64,000 nucleotides of DNA from an uncultured Microbacteriaceae bacterium (lineage in GTDB: Bacteria > Actinomycetota > Actinomycetes > Actinomycetales > Microbacteriaceae), in the NCBI GenBank assembly GCA_947487835.1, contig CANKXX010000004.1:62001-126000 (forward strand), written 5' to 3'. The notes under the pieces are model-generated. The model had not been told where the DNA came from, did not search any database, and saw only the letters and a program-made list of their open reading frames with translations. The stretch's first letter is position 1. Every line of letters begins with the position of its first letter. A program made the position numbers and the translations under genes. Below, piece by piece: positions 51,650 through 61,737 of this stretch.

Positions 51650-52663
51650 TCAGTCGAGGGCGACGGTGCGGAAGCCGGCGTTGCCCATGGACGAGTCCGG
51701 CGTGTTCGACGACCGCGCCGAGTTTCGGTAGCGGTTGCAGTACGACGAGTGGCAGAGGTACGAGCCGCCGCGCAGGACGCGCGCGTGGCCACCGTGCGGT
51801 CCGGCCGGGTTCGCGGCGGGCGACGCGGCGTAGTAGCCCGGGTCGAACCAGTCCGAGCACCACTCCCACACGTTGCCGACGGTCTGCCAGAGCCCGAACC
51901 CGTTCGGCGCGAAGCTGCGCACGGGCGCCGTCGTCGCGAAGCCGTCCTCCGCGGTGTTCACAGCCGGGAAGCGGCCCTGAAAGATGTTCACCCGCCAGCG
52001 GTCGCCGTCCATCAGCTCGTCGCCCCAGGGGTAGCGCGCGCCGTCGAGGCCGCCGCGGGAGGCGTACTCCCACTCGGCCTCGGTCGGCAGGCGCCGGCCC
52101 GCCCAGGCGCAGTACGCGGTCGCGTCGTTCCAGCTGATGTGCACGACGGGATGGTCGTCGAGCCCGTCCACGCTGGACCGCGGGCCCCCGGGGTGGCGCC
52201 AGTCCGCGCCGCGGACGCCGGACCACCACGGCGCACCCGCCGCGGGTCCCAGGACGTCGGCCGGGTCCGCGGCCAGCGCGAGGTGGAAGACGGCGGAGTA
52301 GCCGAAGCTCTCCGCCTCGGTCCGGTAGCCCGTGGCCGCCGCGAAGGCGGCCCAGTCCGCGTTCGTCACGCTCGTGGCATCGATGGCAAACGGATCGAGG
52401 TGCACCTCGTGCACCGGCCCTTCGCCGTCGAGGGGGTTGCGGTCGCCGCTCGCGTCTCCCATGCGGAAGACACCGCCGGGCAGGGCCACCTGCTCGATGC
52501 GATGCTCCCCGCCCCGGGCAGGACGCACGGTCTGGGGCACCGGGCCGGAAGCACGCGCGGGGGCGCAGCAGGAGTGCGAGGGGACGCCGTGGTTGTCCGG
52601 GGCGTTCGACCGGCGGGCGGCGTGCGGTTCGGCGGGGATCGGGGATCCGTCGGGCTCGGTCAT
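51650..52663 (-). CDS. Formylglycine-generating enzyme
   Basis: Copper-dependent oxidase that turns a Cys in sulfatases into formylglycine. 337 aa; the copper/substrate cysteines Cys304 and Cys309 sit in GGSYLCHSSYCNRYR, followed by SARSSNTPDSSMGNAGFR, the signature of bona fide FGE. Others: GGVFRMGDASGDRNPLDGEGPVHEV and WNDATAYCAWAGRRLPTEAEWEYASRGG. No sulfatase gene lies in the window, so its client is elsewhere. The start ATG 52663 shares one base with the DUF202 stop. Confidence 0.94.
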   Translation of the reverse strand: MTEPDGSPIPAEPHAARRSNAPDNHGVPSHSCCAPARASGPVPQTVRPARGGEHRIEQVALPGGVFRMGDASGDRNPLDGEGPVHEVHLDPFAIDATSVTNADWAAFAAATGYRTEAESFGYSAVFHLALAADPADVLGPAAGAPWWSGVRGADWRHPGGPRSSVDGLDDHPVVHISWNDATAYCAWAGRRLPTEAEWEYASRGGLDGARYPWGDELMDGDRWRVNIFQGRFPAVNTAEDGFATTAPVRSFAPNGFGLWQTVGNVWEWCSDWFDPGYYAASPAANPAGPHGGHARVLRGGSYLCHSSYCNRYRNSARSSNTPDSSMGNAGFRTVALD

Positions 52664-53013
52664 CACGAGAACGCCCGTCCACCGGCGAGCGCGAGCACGT
52701 AGCCGAGCGCGGCGACGCCGATCAAGGCGGCTGCGCCGCTCAGGGCCACGAGTGGGACGGCCCCGCCGGGGAGCGGCTCCCCCGCCACGAGCGCCCGGTG
52801 CGACCGCCGGTAGCGCACGCTGGCCGCGACGTAGGCGGCGAGCGCCGCGACCGCGCCGAGGAGTCCGATCCCGACCGCGACGGCACCGAGCACCGGCAGG
52901 GCGAGCCGCGCGCCGAACACGCTTCCCACGGCGATGGCGAGCGCGGTCCGCCGCCACGCGAGGAGGGTGCGCTCGGGCTGCAGCCCGCGGTCGAAGGGCC
53001 GATCGTCGCTCAC
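52663..53013 (-). CDS. DUF202 membrane protein
   Basis: 116 aa with the DUF202 signature RTLLAWRRTALAIAVG at the N-terminus and three membrane helices (about 24-45, 50-70, 88-112). Function unknown. GTG 53013 overlaps the preceding gene (GTGA). Confidence 0.85.
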   Translation of the reverse strand: MSDDRPFDRGLQPERTLLAWRRTALAIAVGSVFGARLALPVLGAVAVGIGLLGAVAALAAYVAASVRYRRSHRALVAGEPLPGGAVPLVALSGAAALIGVAALGYVLALAGGRAFS

Positions 53014-53369
53014 GGGACGAGGAAGCCGATCGACACGAGCACCACGGCCACGCAGAGGCCGAGGGCGATGACCGCGCCCAGGGTCGGTCCGGGGAGGGCG
53101 CGCTCCCGGCGCATCGCCCGCTCCGTGCGCGCCCAGCCGACCCAGGACTGGATCGCGGCGAGCAGGCCGAGCGCGATGAACAGCACCGACGAGGCGATGC
53201 GCAGGCCCGGCTGGATCGGCAGTTCGAGGGCCTCGAGGGCGACGCCGGCGGCGATCAGGGCGAGCGACGTGCGGATCCAGGCGAGGAAGGTCCGCTCGTT
53301 CGCGAGGCTGAACCGGGGATCCGGCTCGGTGCCCTCGCCGAAGACCGAGCGTGGGAATCGTGTCGCCAT
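53010..53369 (-). CDS. YidH-like DUF202 membrane protein
   Basis: 119 aa, YidH-type DUF202: FSLANERTFLAWIRTSLALIAAGVALEAL is the family signature, followed by three membrane helices. First gene of a DUF202-DUF202-FGE operon. Two DUF202 proteins of different subtype in tandem suggest a hetero-oligomer. Confidence 0.88.
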   Translation of the reverse strand: MATRFPRSVFGEGTEPDPRFSLANERTFLAWIRTSLALIAAGVALEALELPIQPGLRIASSVLFIALGLLAAIQSWVGWARTERAMRRERALPGPTLGAVIALGLCVAVVLVSIGFLVP

Positions 53370-53396
53370 CGAGCCGTCCCTTTCGCACCCTTATGC

Positions 53397-53410
53397 TGAG
53401 AGCGCTTTTC
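53397..53410. promoter_or_regulatory. LacI/GalR-type operator candidate
   Basis: TGAGAGCGCTTTTC resembles the LacI-family half-palindrome TGAAAGCGCTTTCA (AGCGCT core). It lies in the 113-bp divergent gap between the YidH-like gene and the TetR gene beside the glycoside operon. The site is AT-richer than its surroundings. Whether it binds a sugar regulator is inference. Confidence 0.35.
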
Positions 53411-53482
53411 CAATCAATCCCGAACAAGTACTCTGTATTAGGAATGATCCCCCGGCGAAGGCCGGTAAGCAAGGAGGCGGGC

Positions 53483-54103
53483 ATGGCCATCGATGAGGGG
53501 CGCGTGCGCCGCGGCCCACGTGGGCCCTATGCCAAGAGCGAGAAGACCCGGATGGTCATCCTCGACGCGGCGCTCAAGGTCTTCGCCGAGTCAGGCTACC
53601 GGAGCGGGTCGCTCCGCAACGTCGCCGAGCGCGTCGGCATGAGCGAGGCCGGCCTGCTGCACCACTTCCCGAGCAAGAGCGCCCTTCTCGCGGCCGTGCT
53701 CGAGCGCCGCGACGAGCAGACGCAGGAGCAGTTCGACTTCGACCCGAGCCACGGCGTCGAGGTGCTGCGTTCGCTCGTGAAGCTCGCGGAGTACAACGCG
53801 TCGACGCCCGGCGTCGTCGAACTGTTCTGCACGCTCTCGGCCGAGGCGACCTCCGCGGAGCACCCGGCGCACGGCTGGTTCAAGAACCGGTACGAGTTCA
53901 CCCGGGGCATGACGCTGACGGCGTTCCGCGAGCTCGCGGAGAGCGGCGACCTCCGCCCCGAGATCACGCCCGAGGAGGCGTCCCGCGGTGTGATCGCGCT
54001 CATGGACGGCCTGCAGATCCAGTGGCTCCTCGACCGGGACTCCGTCGACATGGCGGGCGACCTCCGCAGCCACCTGAACGCGCTGCTCACCCGCCCCCTC
54101 TGA
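53483..54103 (+). CDS. TetR/AcrR family regulator
   Basis: 206 aa. Arg/Gly-rich N-terminal arm (RVRRGPRGPYAKSEKTR), then the HTH (VILDAALKVFAESGYRSGSLRNVAERVGMSEAGLLHHFPSKSALLAAVL) with the canonical LxHHFxSK end. The ligand domain has no recognised effector. AAGGAGG lies before the ATG. It faces the end of the glycoside-uptake operon and is a good candidate for its regulator, though that is inferred. Confidence 0.93.
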   Translation: MAIDEGRVRRGPRGPYAKSEKTRMVILDAALKVFAESGYRSGSLRNVAERVGMSEAGLLHHFPSKSALLAAVLERRDEQTQEQFDFDPSHGVEVLRSLVKLAEYNASTPGVVELFCTLSAEATSAEHPAHGWFKNRYEFTRGMTLTAFRELAESGDLRPEITPEEASRGVIALMDGLQIQWLLDRDSVDMAGDLRSHLNALLTRPL

Positions 54104-54147
54104 GTCGCGGGCGGTGCGCTTGCCCCGCGGTCGCTGAGCCACCCCAC

Positions 54148-54270
54148 GGTCGCGAGCCTGTCGAAGCGACGTGACCGGCGCGAGGACCGGTCCGTCCCTT
54201 CGACACGCTCAGGGACCGTATCTTCCCCGCACCCGAGGACCGTTGCGTCCCTTCGACACGCTCAGGGACC
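54148..54270. repeat. REP-like elements, three copies
   Basis: Copies at 54148-54170 (GGTCGCGAGCCTGTCGAAGC type), 54193-54217 and 54245-54270 (CGTCCCTTCGACACGCTCA... type) lie in the gap after the TetR gene. The first is in the opposite orientation to the other two. See 40595 and 42156 for the other loci. Confidence 0.9.
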
Positions 54271-54301
54271 GTGTCCCCCCGCTCCCCCGCGTCCCGCATC
54301 C

Positions 54302-54384
54302 GTTCGCAATTCAGGTTGTGCTGCGACACGCCGCGTTTCGAGGTGCCGAAACGCGGCGTGTCGCAGCTGAACCTGAATTCGGAA
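54302..54384. repeat. AATTCAG stem-loop element, copy 2
   Basis: Left arm from 54302 (GTTC...AATTCAGGTT, then GCTGCGACACGCCGCGTTTCG) and right arm ending at 54384 (CGAAACGCGGCGTGTCGC, then AACCTGAATT) pair over about 35 bp with a six-base loop. The AATTCAG ends and the CGACACGCCG core match the element at 51383-51458, but the middle differs, as if the stem sequence diverged by compensating changes. Together with the REP copies it fills the 318-bp gap 54104-54421. Confidence 0.88.
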
Positions 54385-54421
54385 CAGGAGCGGGATCAGT
54401 GGGGGGGCAGGGCCCGGGGGA

Positions 54422-56887
54422 TCACGAGTCGGCCTGCAGCTCCAGCGTCGCCGTGAGCGGCAGGTCGTTCGCCGTCGTCCCGGCGCGGAGCGTGTAGTCG
54501 CCCAGCTCGTACTTCCAGCCGTCGGCCCAGTGCCCCAGCAGCTTGGCGTGCACGTCGATGCTGACCGTCTTCGTCTCCCCCGGCTCGAGCCGCACGGGCG
54601 CGAAGCCGACGAGCCAGCGCACCGGTCGCTCGACCGTCGATTCAGCCCGCTCGGCGAACACGAGCGCGACCTGCTTGCCGGGCCGGTCGCCGCGGTTCGT
54701 CGCGGTCACCGACACCTCCGTCGTGTCGCCCTCGATGAGATACGCGGGCGTCTCGAGCCGGGTCAGCGCGATGTCGGTGTAGCCCAGCCCGTGGCCGAAC
54801 CAGTACGCGGGCGCCTCGTCCGAGCGCAGCCAGGCGCGGTAGCCGATGTGGATGCCCTCGGTGTACTCGAGCACCCCGTCGGTCGGGGTGGTGTCGAGCA
54901 CGGGCACGTGCTCCTCCTCGGCGGCCCAGGTCGTGGGCAGCCGCCCGCCGGGCTCGGCGACGCCGAGCAGCACATCGGCGACGGCGTTGCCGAACTCCTG
55001 CCCGCCGAACCAGCCGACGAGTACGGCGGCGACGTCGTCTCGCCACGGCAGCAGCACGGGCGAGCCCGCGTTGATGAGCACGACGGTCCGCGGGTTCGCG
55101 GCGGCGACCGCGCGCACCAGGTCGTCCTGGCGGCCGGGCAGTCGCAGGTCCGTGCGGTCGAAGCCCTCGGACTCGACCTTCGAGTTGGTGCCGACGACGA
55201 CGAGCGCGACGTCCGCGCTCCGGGCCGCCTCGACCGCCTCCGCGATGAGCTGATCCTCGTCGACCGAGGAGGGCCGGGTGCCGACGTTGAGCGCCAGCGC
55301 GTTGAGCAGCGCGTCGTCGCGTGCCGGCTGCTCGTAGACGAACCGCACCTCGACCGGGGTGCCCTCGGTGAGGTCGACGGGGACCGCGCGGACCGGCGGC
55401 GCCATGAAGGCGGCACCCAGGTCATCGCCCTCGGGCTCGACGAGCTCGTCGATCACGAGCTCGCCGTCCAGGTAGAACCGCCCGTGACCGGCCGCGGCGA
55501 AGCCGAGGTCGAGCCGCTCGGTGCGGTGCGGCACGAAGGAGAACGACACCTCGACCCGCTTCGACTCCGCGACGGGCGCGTCGCCGCCGAACCAGACCAG
55601 CTCGGTGGCGAGCCGGTCCTCGGCGAAGATCTCGGTGCCCGCGGCGTCGAGGAAGCGCACCCGGGCACCGGGCTCGCCGGTGACGGGGTTCGTCATCCGC
55701 TCCCGCGGGATGCCCGCGAGGCCGGTCTGGTTGACGGCGCCGACCGCGTAGTCGATCCGGACGCCGGGCAGCGCGGAGGCCAGGCCCTCGAGCGGCGACA
55801 CCGTGCGTTCCGGAAGGACCGTGGCGCTTCCGCCGCCCTGCGTGCGGGCGTGCTCCGCGTTGTTGCCGATGACGGCGACGCTCGTGAGCGCATCCGCCCG
55901 CCACGGCAGCTCGCCGCGGTTCTCGAGCAGGACCATGCCCTCGGCGGCCGCGGTGCGGCTGAACGCGATGCCGTCCTCGACGTGGACGAGCGGGGCGGGA
56001 CCGGCGTCGCCCAGCGCGCCGACGCGCGCCGCCAGCCGGAGGATGCGCCGCACCTTGCGGTCGACGACCTCCTCGGCGATGCGGCCGTCGCGGACGGCGG
56101 CGACGAGCGCGTCGCCCCAGGGGCCGTCGGGGCCGGGCATCACGAGGTCCTGCTCGGCCTCGGCCGAGCGCAGGCTGCGCACCGCGGTCCAGTCGCTGAT
56201 CACCACGCCGTCGAATCCCCAGTCCGTCTTGAGCGGGGTCTCGAGCAGGTCGTGCTCGGTGGCGGTGACGCCGTGGATGGAGTTGTAGGAGCTCATGACG
56301 AGCCAGGCGCGGGACTCCGTGATGGCGGTCTCGAACGCGCGGAGGTACAGCTCGTGCAGCGCACGCGGCGGCACCTGCACGTCGACGGTGAAGCGCTCGG
56401 TCTCGGAGTCGTTCGCGATGTAGTGCTTCGGGGTGGCCCCGACGCCGTTGTCCTGCAGGCCGGTCACGTAGGCGCGCGCGAGCTCGGCGGTGAGCACGGG
56501 GTCCTCGCTGAACGCCTCGAAGTGGCGGCCGCCGCGGGGCGACCGGTGCAGGTTGATGGTCGGGCCGAGCACGACGTCGACGCCCTTGCGCCGGGCCTCG
56601 CAGGCCGCGACCGCACCGTAGCGGCGGGCGATGTCGGGATCGAACGACGCCGACAGCGCCGAGGCGGAGGGCAGGTTGAGCGACGGCGAGCGCTCGTCCC
56701 ACGCCTCGCCGCGCACGCCCGAGGGCCCGTCCGAGACGACCATGGTGCGCAGCCCGATCCGCTCGATCGGCCAGGTGGTCCAGAAGTCCTTGCCGGTCAG
56801 CAGCAGGACCTTCTCCTCGACGGTCAGCTCTCCGAGGGCCTTCTCGACGTCCGCCTCGATGCGGTCTCGTGTGGTGGTCTCGCTCAT
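54422..56887 (-). CDS. GH3 beta-glucosidase with PA14 domain
   Basis: 821 aa. N-terminal GH3 barrel with KHYIANDSETERF and nucleophile Asp232 (GVVISDWTAVRS); GH3-C beta-alpha sandwich interrupted by a PA14-like insert (about 400-530, VRFLDAAGTEIFAEDRL ... RFYLDGELVID); fibronectin-III-like end. Similar to beta-glucosidases that act on plant or secondary-metabolite glucosides. No signal peptide, so it acts inside on imported substrate. ATG 56887 overlaps the beta-galactosidase stop (ATGA). Last gene of the operon. Confidence 0.95.
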   Translation of the reverse strand: MSETTTRDRIEADVEKALGELTVEEKVLLLTGKDFWTTWPIERIGLRTMVVSDGPSGVRGEAWDERSPSLNLPSASALSASFDPDIARRYGAVAACEARRKGVDVVLGPTINLHRSPRGGRHFEAFSEDPVLTAELARAYVTGLQDNGVGATPKHYIANDSETERFTVDVQVPPRALHELYLRAFETAITESRAWLVMSSYNSIHGVTATEHDLLETPLKTDWGFDGVVISDWTAVRSLRSAEAEQDLVMPGPDGPWGDALVAAVRDGRIAEEVVDRKVRRILRLAARVGALGDAGPAPLVHVEDGIAFSRTAAAEGMVLLENRGELPWRADALTSVAVIGNNAEHARTQGGGSATVLPERTVSPLEGLASALPGVRIDYAVGAVNQTGLAGIPRERMTNPVTGEPGARVRFLDAAGTEIFAEDRLATELVWFGGDAPVAESKRVEVSFSFVPHRTERLDLGFAAAGHGRFYLDGELVIDELVEPEGDDLGAAFMAPPVRAVPVDLTEGTPVEVRFVYEQPARDDALLNALALNVGTRPSSVDEDQLIAEAVEAARSADVALVVVGTNSKVESEGFDRTDLRLPGRQDDLVRAVAAANPRTVVLINAGSPVLLPWRDDVAAVLVGWFGGQEFGNAVADVLLGVAEPGGRLPTTWAAEEEHVPVLDTTPTDGVLEYTEGIHIGYRAWLRSDEAPAYWFGHGLGYTDIALTRLETPAYLIEGDTTEVSVTATNRGDRPGKQVALVFAERAESTVERPVRWLVGFAPVRLEPGETKTVSIDVHAKLLGHWADGWKYELGDYTLRAGTTANDLPLTATLELQADS

Positions 56888-59050
56888 CGCGATGTCTCCT
56901 TGCGGTCGGTGCCGGCGGTGCGGAGGACGCGCGCGCCCCACGGCTCCAGCCGAACGGTGTCGCCCGGGTCGATGTCGTCGCCCCCGAGCAGGTCGTCGTG
57001 TCGGGCGGGGGCGACCGCGGTCGCCTCGTCCCAGCCCCAGTTGTGCAGCACGGTGACGGTCCGCCCCTCGGCGTCGGTCGAGCTCGACGCCGTCACCGAC
57101 GGGTCGAGCGTCACCCAGCCGCTCACAGGGACCGGGGCGAGCCACTCGGCCAGCGACCGGGCGAGGTCCTGGTCCGGGATCGCGCCGACGACCGTGATGC
57201 GGCCGGCGCCGGCGGCGCGCGTTGTCACCGCGGCCCAGCGCCCGTAGTGCGGATGCGTGTAGCGGGCGAGCACGTCCGCGCCGTCCACCTCGAGCCCCTG
57301 GAGGTAGTCGATCGCCGCACCGGAGGCGGGGAAGCCCCCGTCGAAGGTCAGCTCGAGCGGCGCGGCCGGGTTGGCCGCCTCGTCGTACCAGGTGCCCGCG
57401 AGCTCGGCGAGTCGCGCCGGCTGGCGCTCCGTCCGGGCGCGTCCCTCGTGGTCCCCGTATGCCGTGCGGGGACCGACGACGAGGTGCCCGCCGGCCCGCG
57501 CGTAGTCCGCGAGGAAGTCGAGGTCCTCGTCCGCCGCGGTATACAGGGCGGGGACGAGGAGAACGGGGAACCGGGTCGCGGCCTCGGCGGCGGAGGCGGT
57601 GCCGCCGCGGCCCGGCAGCAGCTGCTGCGGCCGCACGAGCCGCTCCTGTCGCTTCGCGTCGAAGATGCCGCGCGAGAACACCGAGACGATGCGGCGGTAG
57701 GACTCCGGGTCGGTGAACTGGCCGGGTGCGGCGACGGGCGACTGCGCGCCGAGGGCGAACTTGCTGTCGGAGTCGTAGAGGACGGCGATGTCGTAGTCGG
57801 GCGCCGCGTCCTCGAACGCGGCGCCGGCGGTGCCGAGCTCGGCCCCCAGCTCGGCGAGCTCGCGGTACGCGCGACCCGGCTGCCCGCTGTGCGGGAGGAC
57901 GCCGCCCCAGTAGGTCTCCGCGCCGTAGGGCAGCGTGTTCCAGTGCCAGTACTCGATCATGCGGGCGCCGCGGGCGACGAGCAGCCATGCGGCCTGCTTC
58001 CACTGCCCGTCGTACGGCGACTGGTTGATCATCGAGAAGCCGATGGAGCCGGCGTTCGTCTCGGTGACGAGGAACGGCGCCTGCTTCGACGAGTACATGA
58101 GGTCGCCGAGCTGCGCGACGGCCCACGCCCCGCGCACGATCCAGCCCATCGGGCCCGCCGACCGCGGCGCGACGGACGGATGTGCCAGGCCGTCCTGCAT
58201 CTCGTAGTAGGCGTTGCCGGAGGCGATGTCGAGGCGGGCCGACAGGTCGACGTCCTCCACCCCGACCTGCTCGTAGGAGATGCAGGTGGTGACGAACGGG
58301 TCCGGCCCCACCAGCTCGCGCACGATGTCCGCCTGCCAGCCGATGAACTCGGTCACGAGGTCGGCCTGGAACCGGCGCCAGGCCAGGTCGTACTGCGGCT
58401 GGACGTTGCCGTCCGGGCGCCACAGGTCGTCCCAGGTGGTGAGGAGGTGCGACCAGTAGACGAGTCCCCACTCCTCGTTGAGCCGCTCCACCGTGCCGTA
58501 CTGCCGGCGCAACCGGTCCTTGAACTGCTCGAACACCGCGTCGTTGAACAGCAGGCGGAGGCCCGGCTCGTTGTCGACCTGGTAGCCGATGACCGCGGGG
58601 TGGCCCCGGTAGCGGCCGACCACCGCGCGGATGACCCGCTCGGCGTAGTGGCGGTAGGCCCCGTGCGTGAAGTCCATCTCCTGCCGGGCGCCCCACTGCA
58701 GGCGGGCGCCCGTCGCGGGGGCGGCGGCGATCTCCGGGTGGCGCCGCGCCAGCCACAGGGGCACGGCGTAGGTCGGCGTGCCGAGGATGACCCCGATGCC
58801 GTTCTCGTGGGCCGCGTCGAGGGTCGGCTCCAGCCAGTCCAGGTCGAACTGTCCCTCCTCCGGCTCCCAGGTCGACCAGACGGACTCGCCCACGCGGATC
58901 ACGGTGAAGCCGGCCTCCCGCATGAGGCGGAAGTCCCGGGCCTGGTCCGGGGTGCGCTGGTACTCCGGGTAGTAGGCGGCGCCGAAGCGGACGGCGGGAT
59001 CCGTCGGCACGGAAGGCGGCTCCGAGGAAACCTGCGCGGGGGTCGCGGAC

Positions 59051-59061
<11 letters not shown>
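56884..59061 (-). CDS. GH42 beta-galactosidase
   Basis: 725 aa. RFGAAYYPEYQRTPDQARDFRLMREAGFTVIRVGES starts the barrel; the acid/base Glu is in IGYQVDNEPGLRLLF and the nucleophile Glu in FLVTETNAGSI; a trimerisation domain (about 440-640) and C-terminal beta domain follow. No signal peptide. GTG 59061 overlaps the ATPase stop by eleven bases. With GH3 downstream it would split galactosyl and glucosyl units from imported oligosaccharides. Confidence 0.95.
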
Positions 59062-59910
<849 letters not shown>

Positions 59911-59914
<4 letters not shown>

Positions 59915-61737
59915 CGTGCGCTTCTCTCGGTGATGGTGTTGCGGTCGGCGGCGTGGGCGAGGGGGCCGCGGGCGGCGCCGTCCTCGAGGATCGCGTCGAA
60001 GAGCGACCGCGTGTACGGGTGGCGCGGGTTGCGGAAGATCGACCGGGCCGGGCCCGTCTCCACGATCCGGCCGTTCTGCATGACGGACACCCGGTCGCAG
60101 AGGTCCGCGACGACGCCGAAGTTGTGCGTCACGATGAGTACGGCGACGTGCAGGTCGCTCTGCAGCGCGCGCAGCAGGTCGAGGATGTCGGCCTGCACGG
60201 TGACGTCGAGGGCCGTCGTGGGCTCGTCGGCGATGATGAGGTCCGCCTCGCAGGAGACCGCGCCGGCGATGAGCACGCGCTGCGCCTGTCCACCGGACAC
60301 CTCGTGCGGGTAGGAGTCGAACGTCTTCTTCGGGTCCGGGAGTCCGACCCGGCCGAGCAGGGCGAGGGCTCGCTCCTTCGCCTCCGCCTTGGAGATGCCG
60401 AGGGTCACGGTCATCGGCTCGACCAGCTGGCTGCCGATGGTGAACGACGGGTCGAGGTTCGACATCGGCTCCTGTGGGATGTAGGCGATGCGCCTGCCGC
60501 GGATCTTCACCATCGCGTTCTCGCTGAGGTGGGCGAGGTCCTTGCCGTCGAATGACACGGTGCCCGCCACGATCCGGCCGCCCGCGGGCAGCAGGCGCAG
60601 GATCGACCACGCGGTCTGCGTCTTGCCGGAGCCGGACTCGCCGATCAGGCCGTGCACCTCGCCCTTCCTCACGGTGAGCGAGACGCCGTTCACGACCTGC
60701 TTGACGCCGCCGTCGGGCTGGTCGTAGCCGACGACGAGGCCGTCGACCTGGAGCAGCGTGGCGCGGTCGTCCGCGCGCTCCTCGTCGTGCGTCACCGGGG
60801 CGTCCCCCGACGCGTCCGGCACGTAGGCCGCGGTTCCGCGCCGCCGCTTCTTCGGCTTGCCCGCGGCGCGCTCCAGCTCGTCGCGGAGGGCGTTGCCGAA
60901 CAGGACGAGGGAGATGGAGGTCAGCGCGATGGCCAGGGACGGCCAGATCAGCAGGATCGGTGCCTGGTACATGCGGGAGAACGCGTCGGAGAGCATCTGA
61001 CCCCAGGTCGGCACGTTCGTGTCGCCCAGGCCGAGGAAGTCCAGCCCGGACTGCACGGCGATGCCGATGCCGGCCAGCAGAGCGGCTTGGATGATGATCG
61101 GCGCCCGGACCACGGAGAGGATGTGCCGCCCGATGATGCTGGCGTCGCCGACGCCGGCCACCCGGGCCGCGTCGATGAACAGCTCGTTGCGCACGCCGAC
61201 GACGGCGGTGTAGGTGAGGCGGTAGAACGCGGGCGACAGGATGACGCCGAAGACGGCCATGATGAGCCAGATCGACGGGCCCACGACGGCGCGGGCGGCG
61301 AGCAGCACCACGATGCCGGGCAGCGCCTGGATGATGCTGATCACCCACACGGAGACGGACTCGAACCACTTCTGGTAGTAGCCGGCGATGAGGCCGCTCG
61401 TGACGCCGATGACGGCGGCGATGAGGACGGCCCAGAGCGCGCCGGCGATGCTGAACCGCGTGGCGAACAGCAGCCGGGACAGCACGTCGCGGCCGGCGCT
61501 GTCGGCGCCGAGCGGGTGCGCGCCGCCCGCGGGGGCGAGCACGTCCTGGATGTTGGCCTTACTGGGGTCCATGGGCGCGAGGAGGTCCGCGAAGACCGCG
61601 AGCAGGACCATGACGGTCAGCACGATCAGGGCGACGAGCCCGGTCGGGTTCCTGAGGATCCGCCGGCCGACGTGGGACCGGGCCGCGCGGAGCTCGGTGG
61701 CGACCGCGGGCGTGGGGGTGGAAGCGGACTCGCTCAT
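59911..61737 (-). CDS. Fused ABC permease and ATPase (DppC-DppD)
   Basis: 608 aa: residues 1-300 are a DppC permease (six helices; the EAA loop is DAARVAGVGDASIIGRHIL; DFLGLG), residues about 325-600 a DppD ATPase (Walker A GESGSGKTQTAWSI, signature VSGGQAQRVLIAGAV, Walker B LIIADEPTTALD, H-loop THN, HPYTRSLFDAIL). There is no stop or frameshift in between. Fusion of permease and nucleotide-binding domain is found in several actinobacteria and saves one subunit. ATG 61737 overlaps the dppB stop. Confidence 0.95.
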
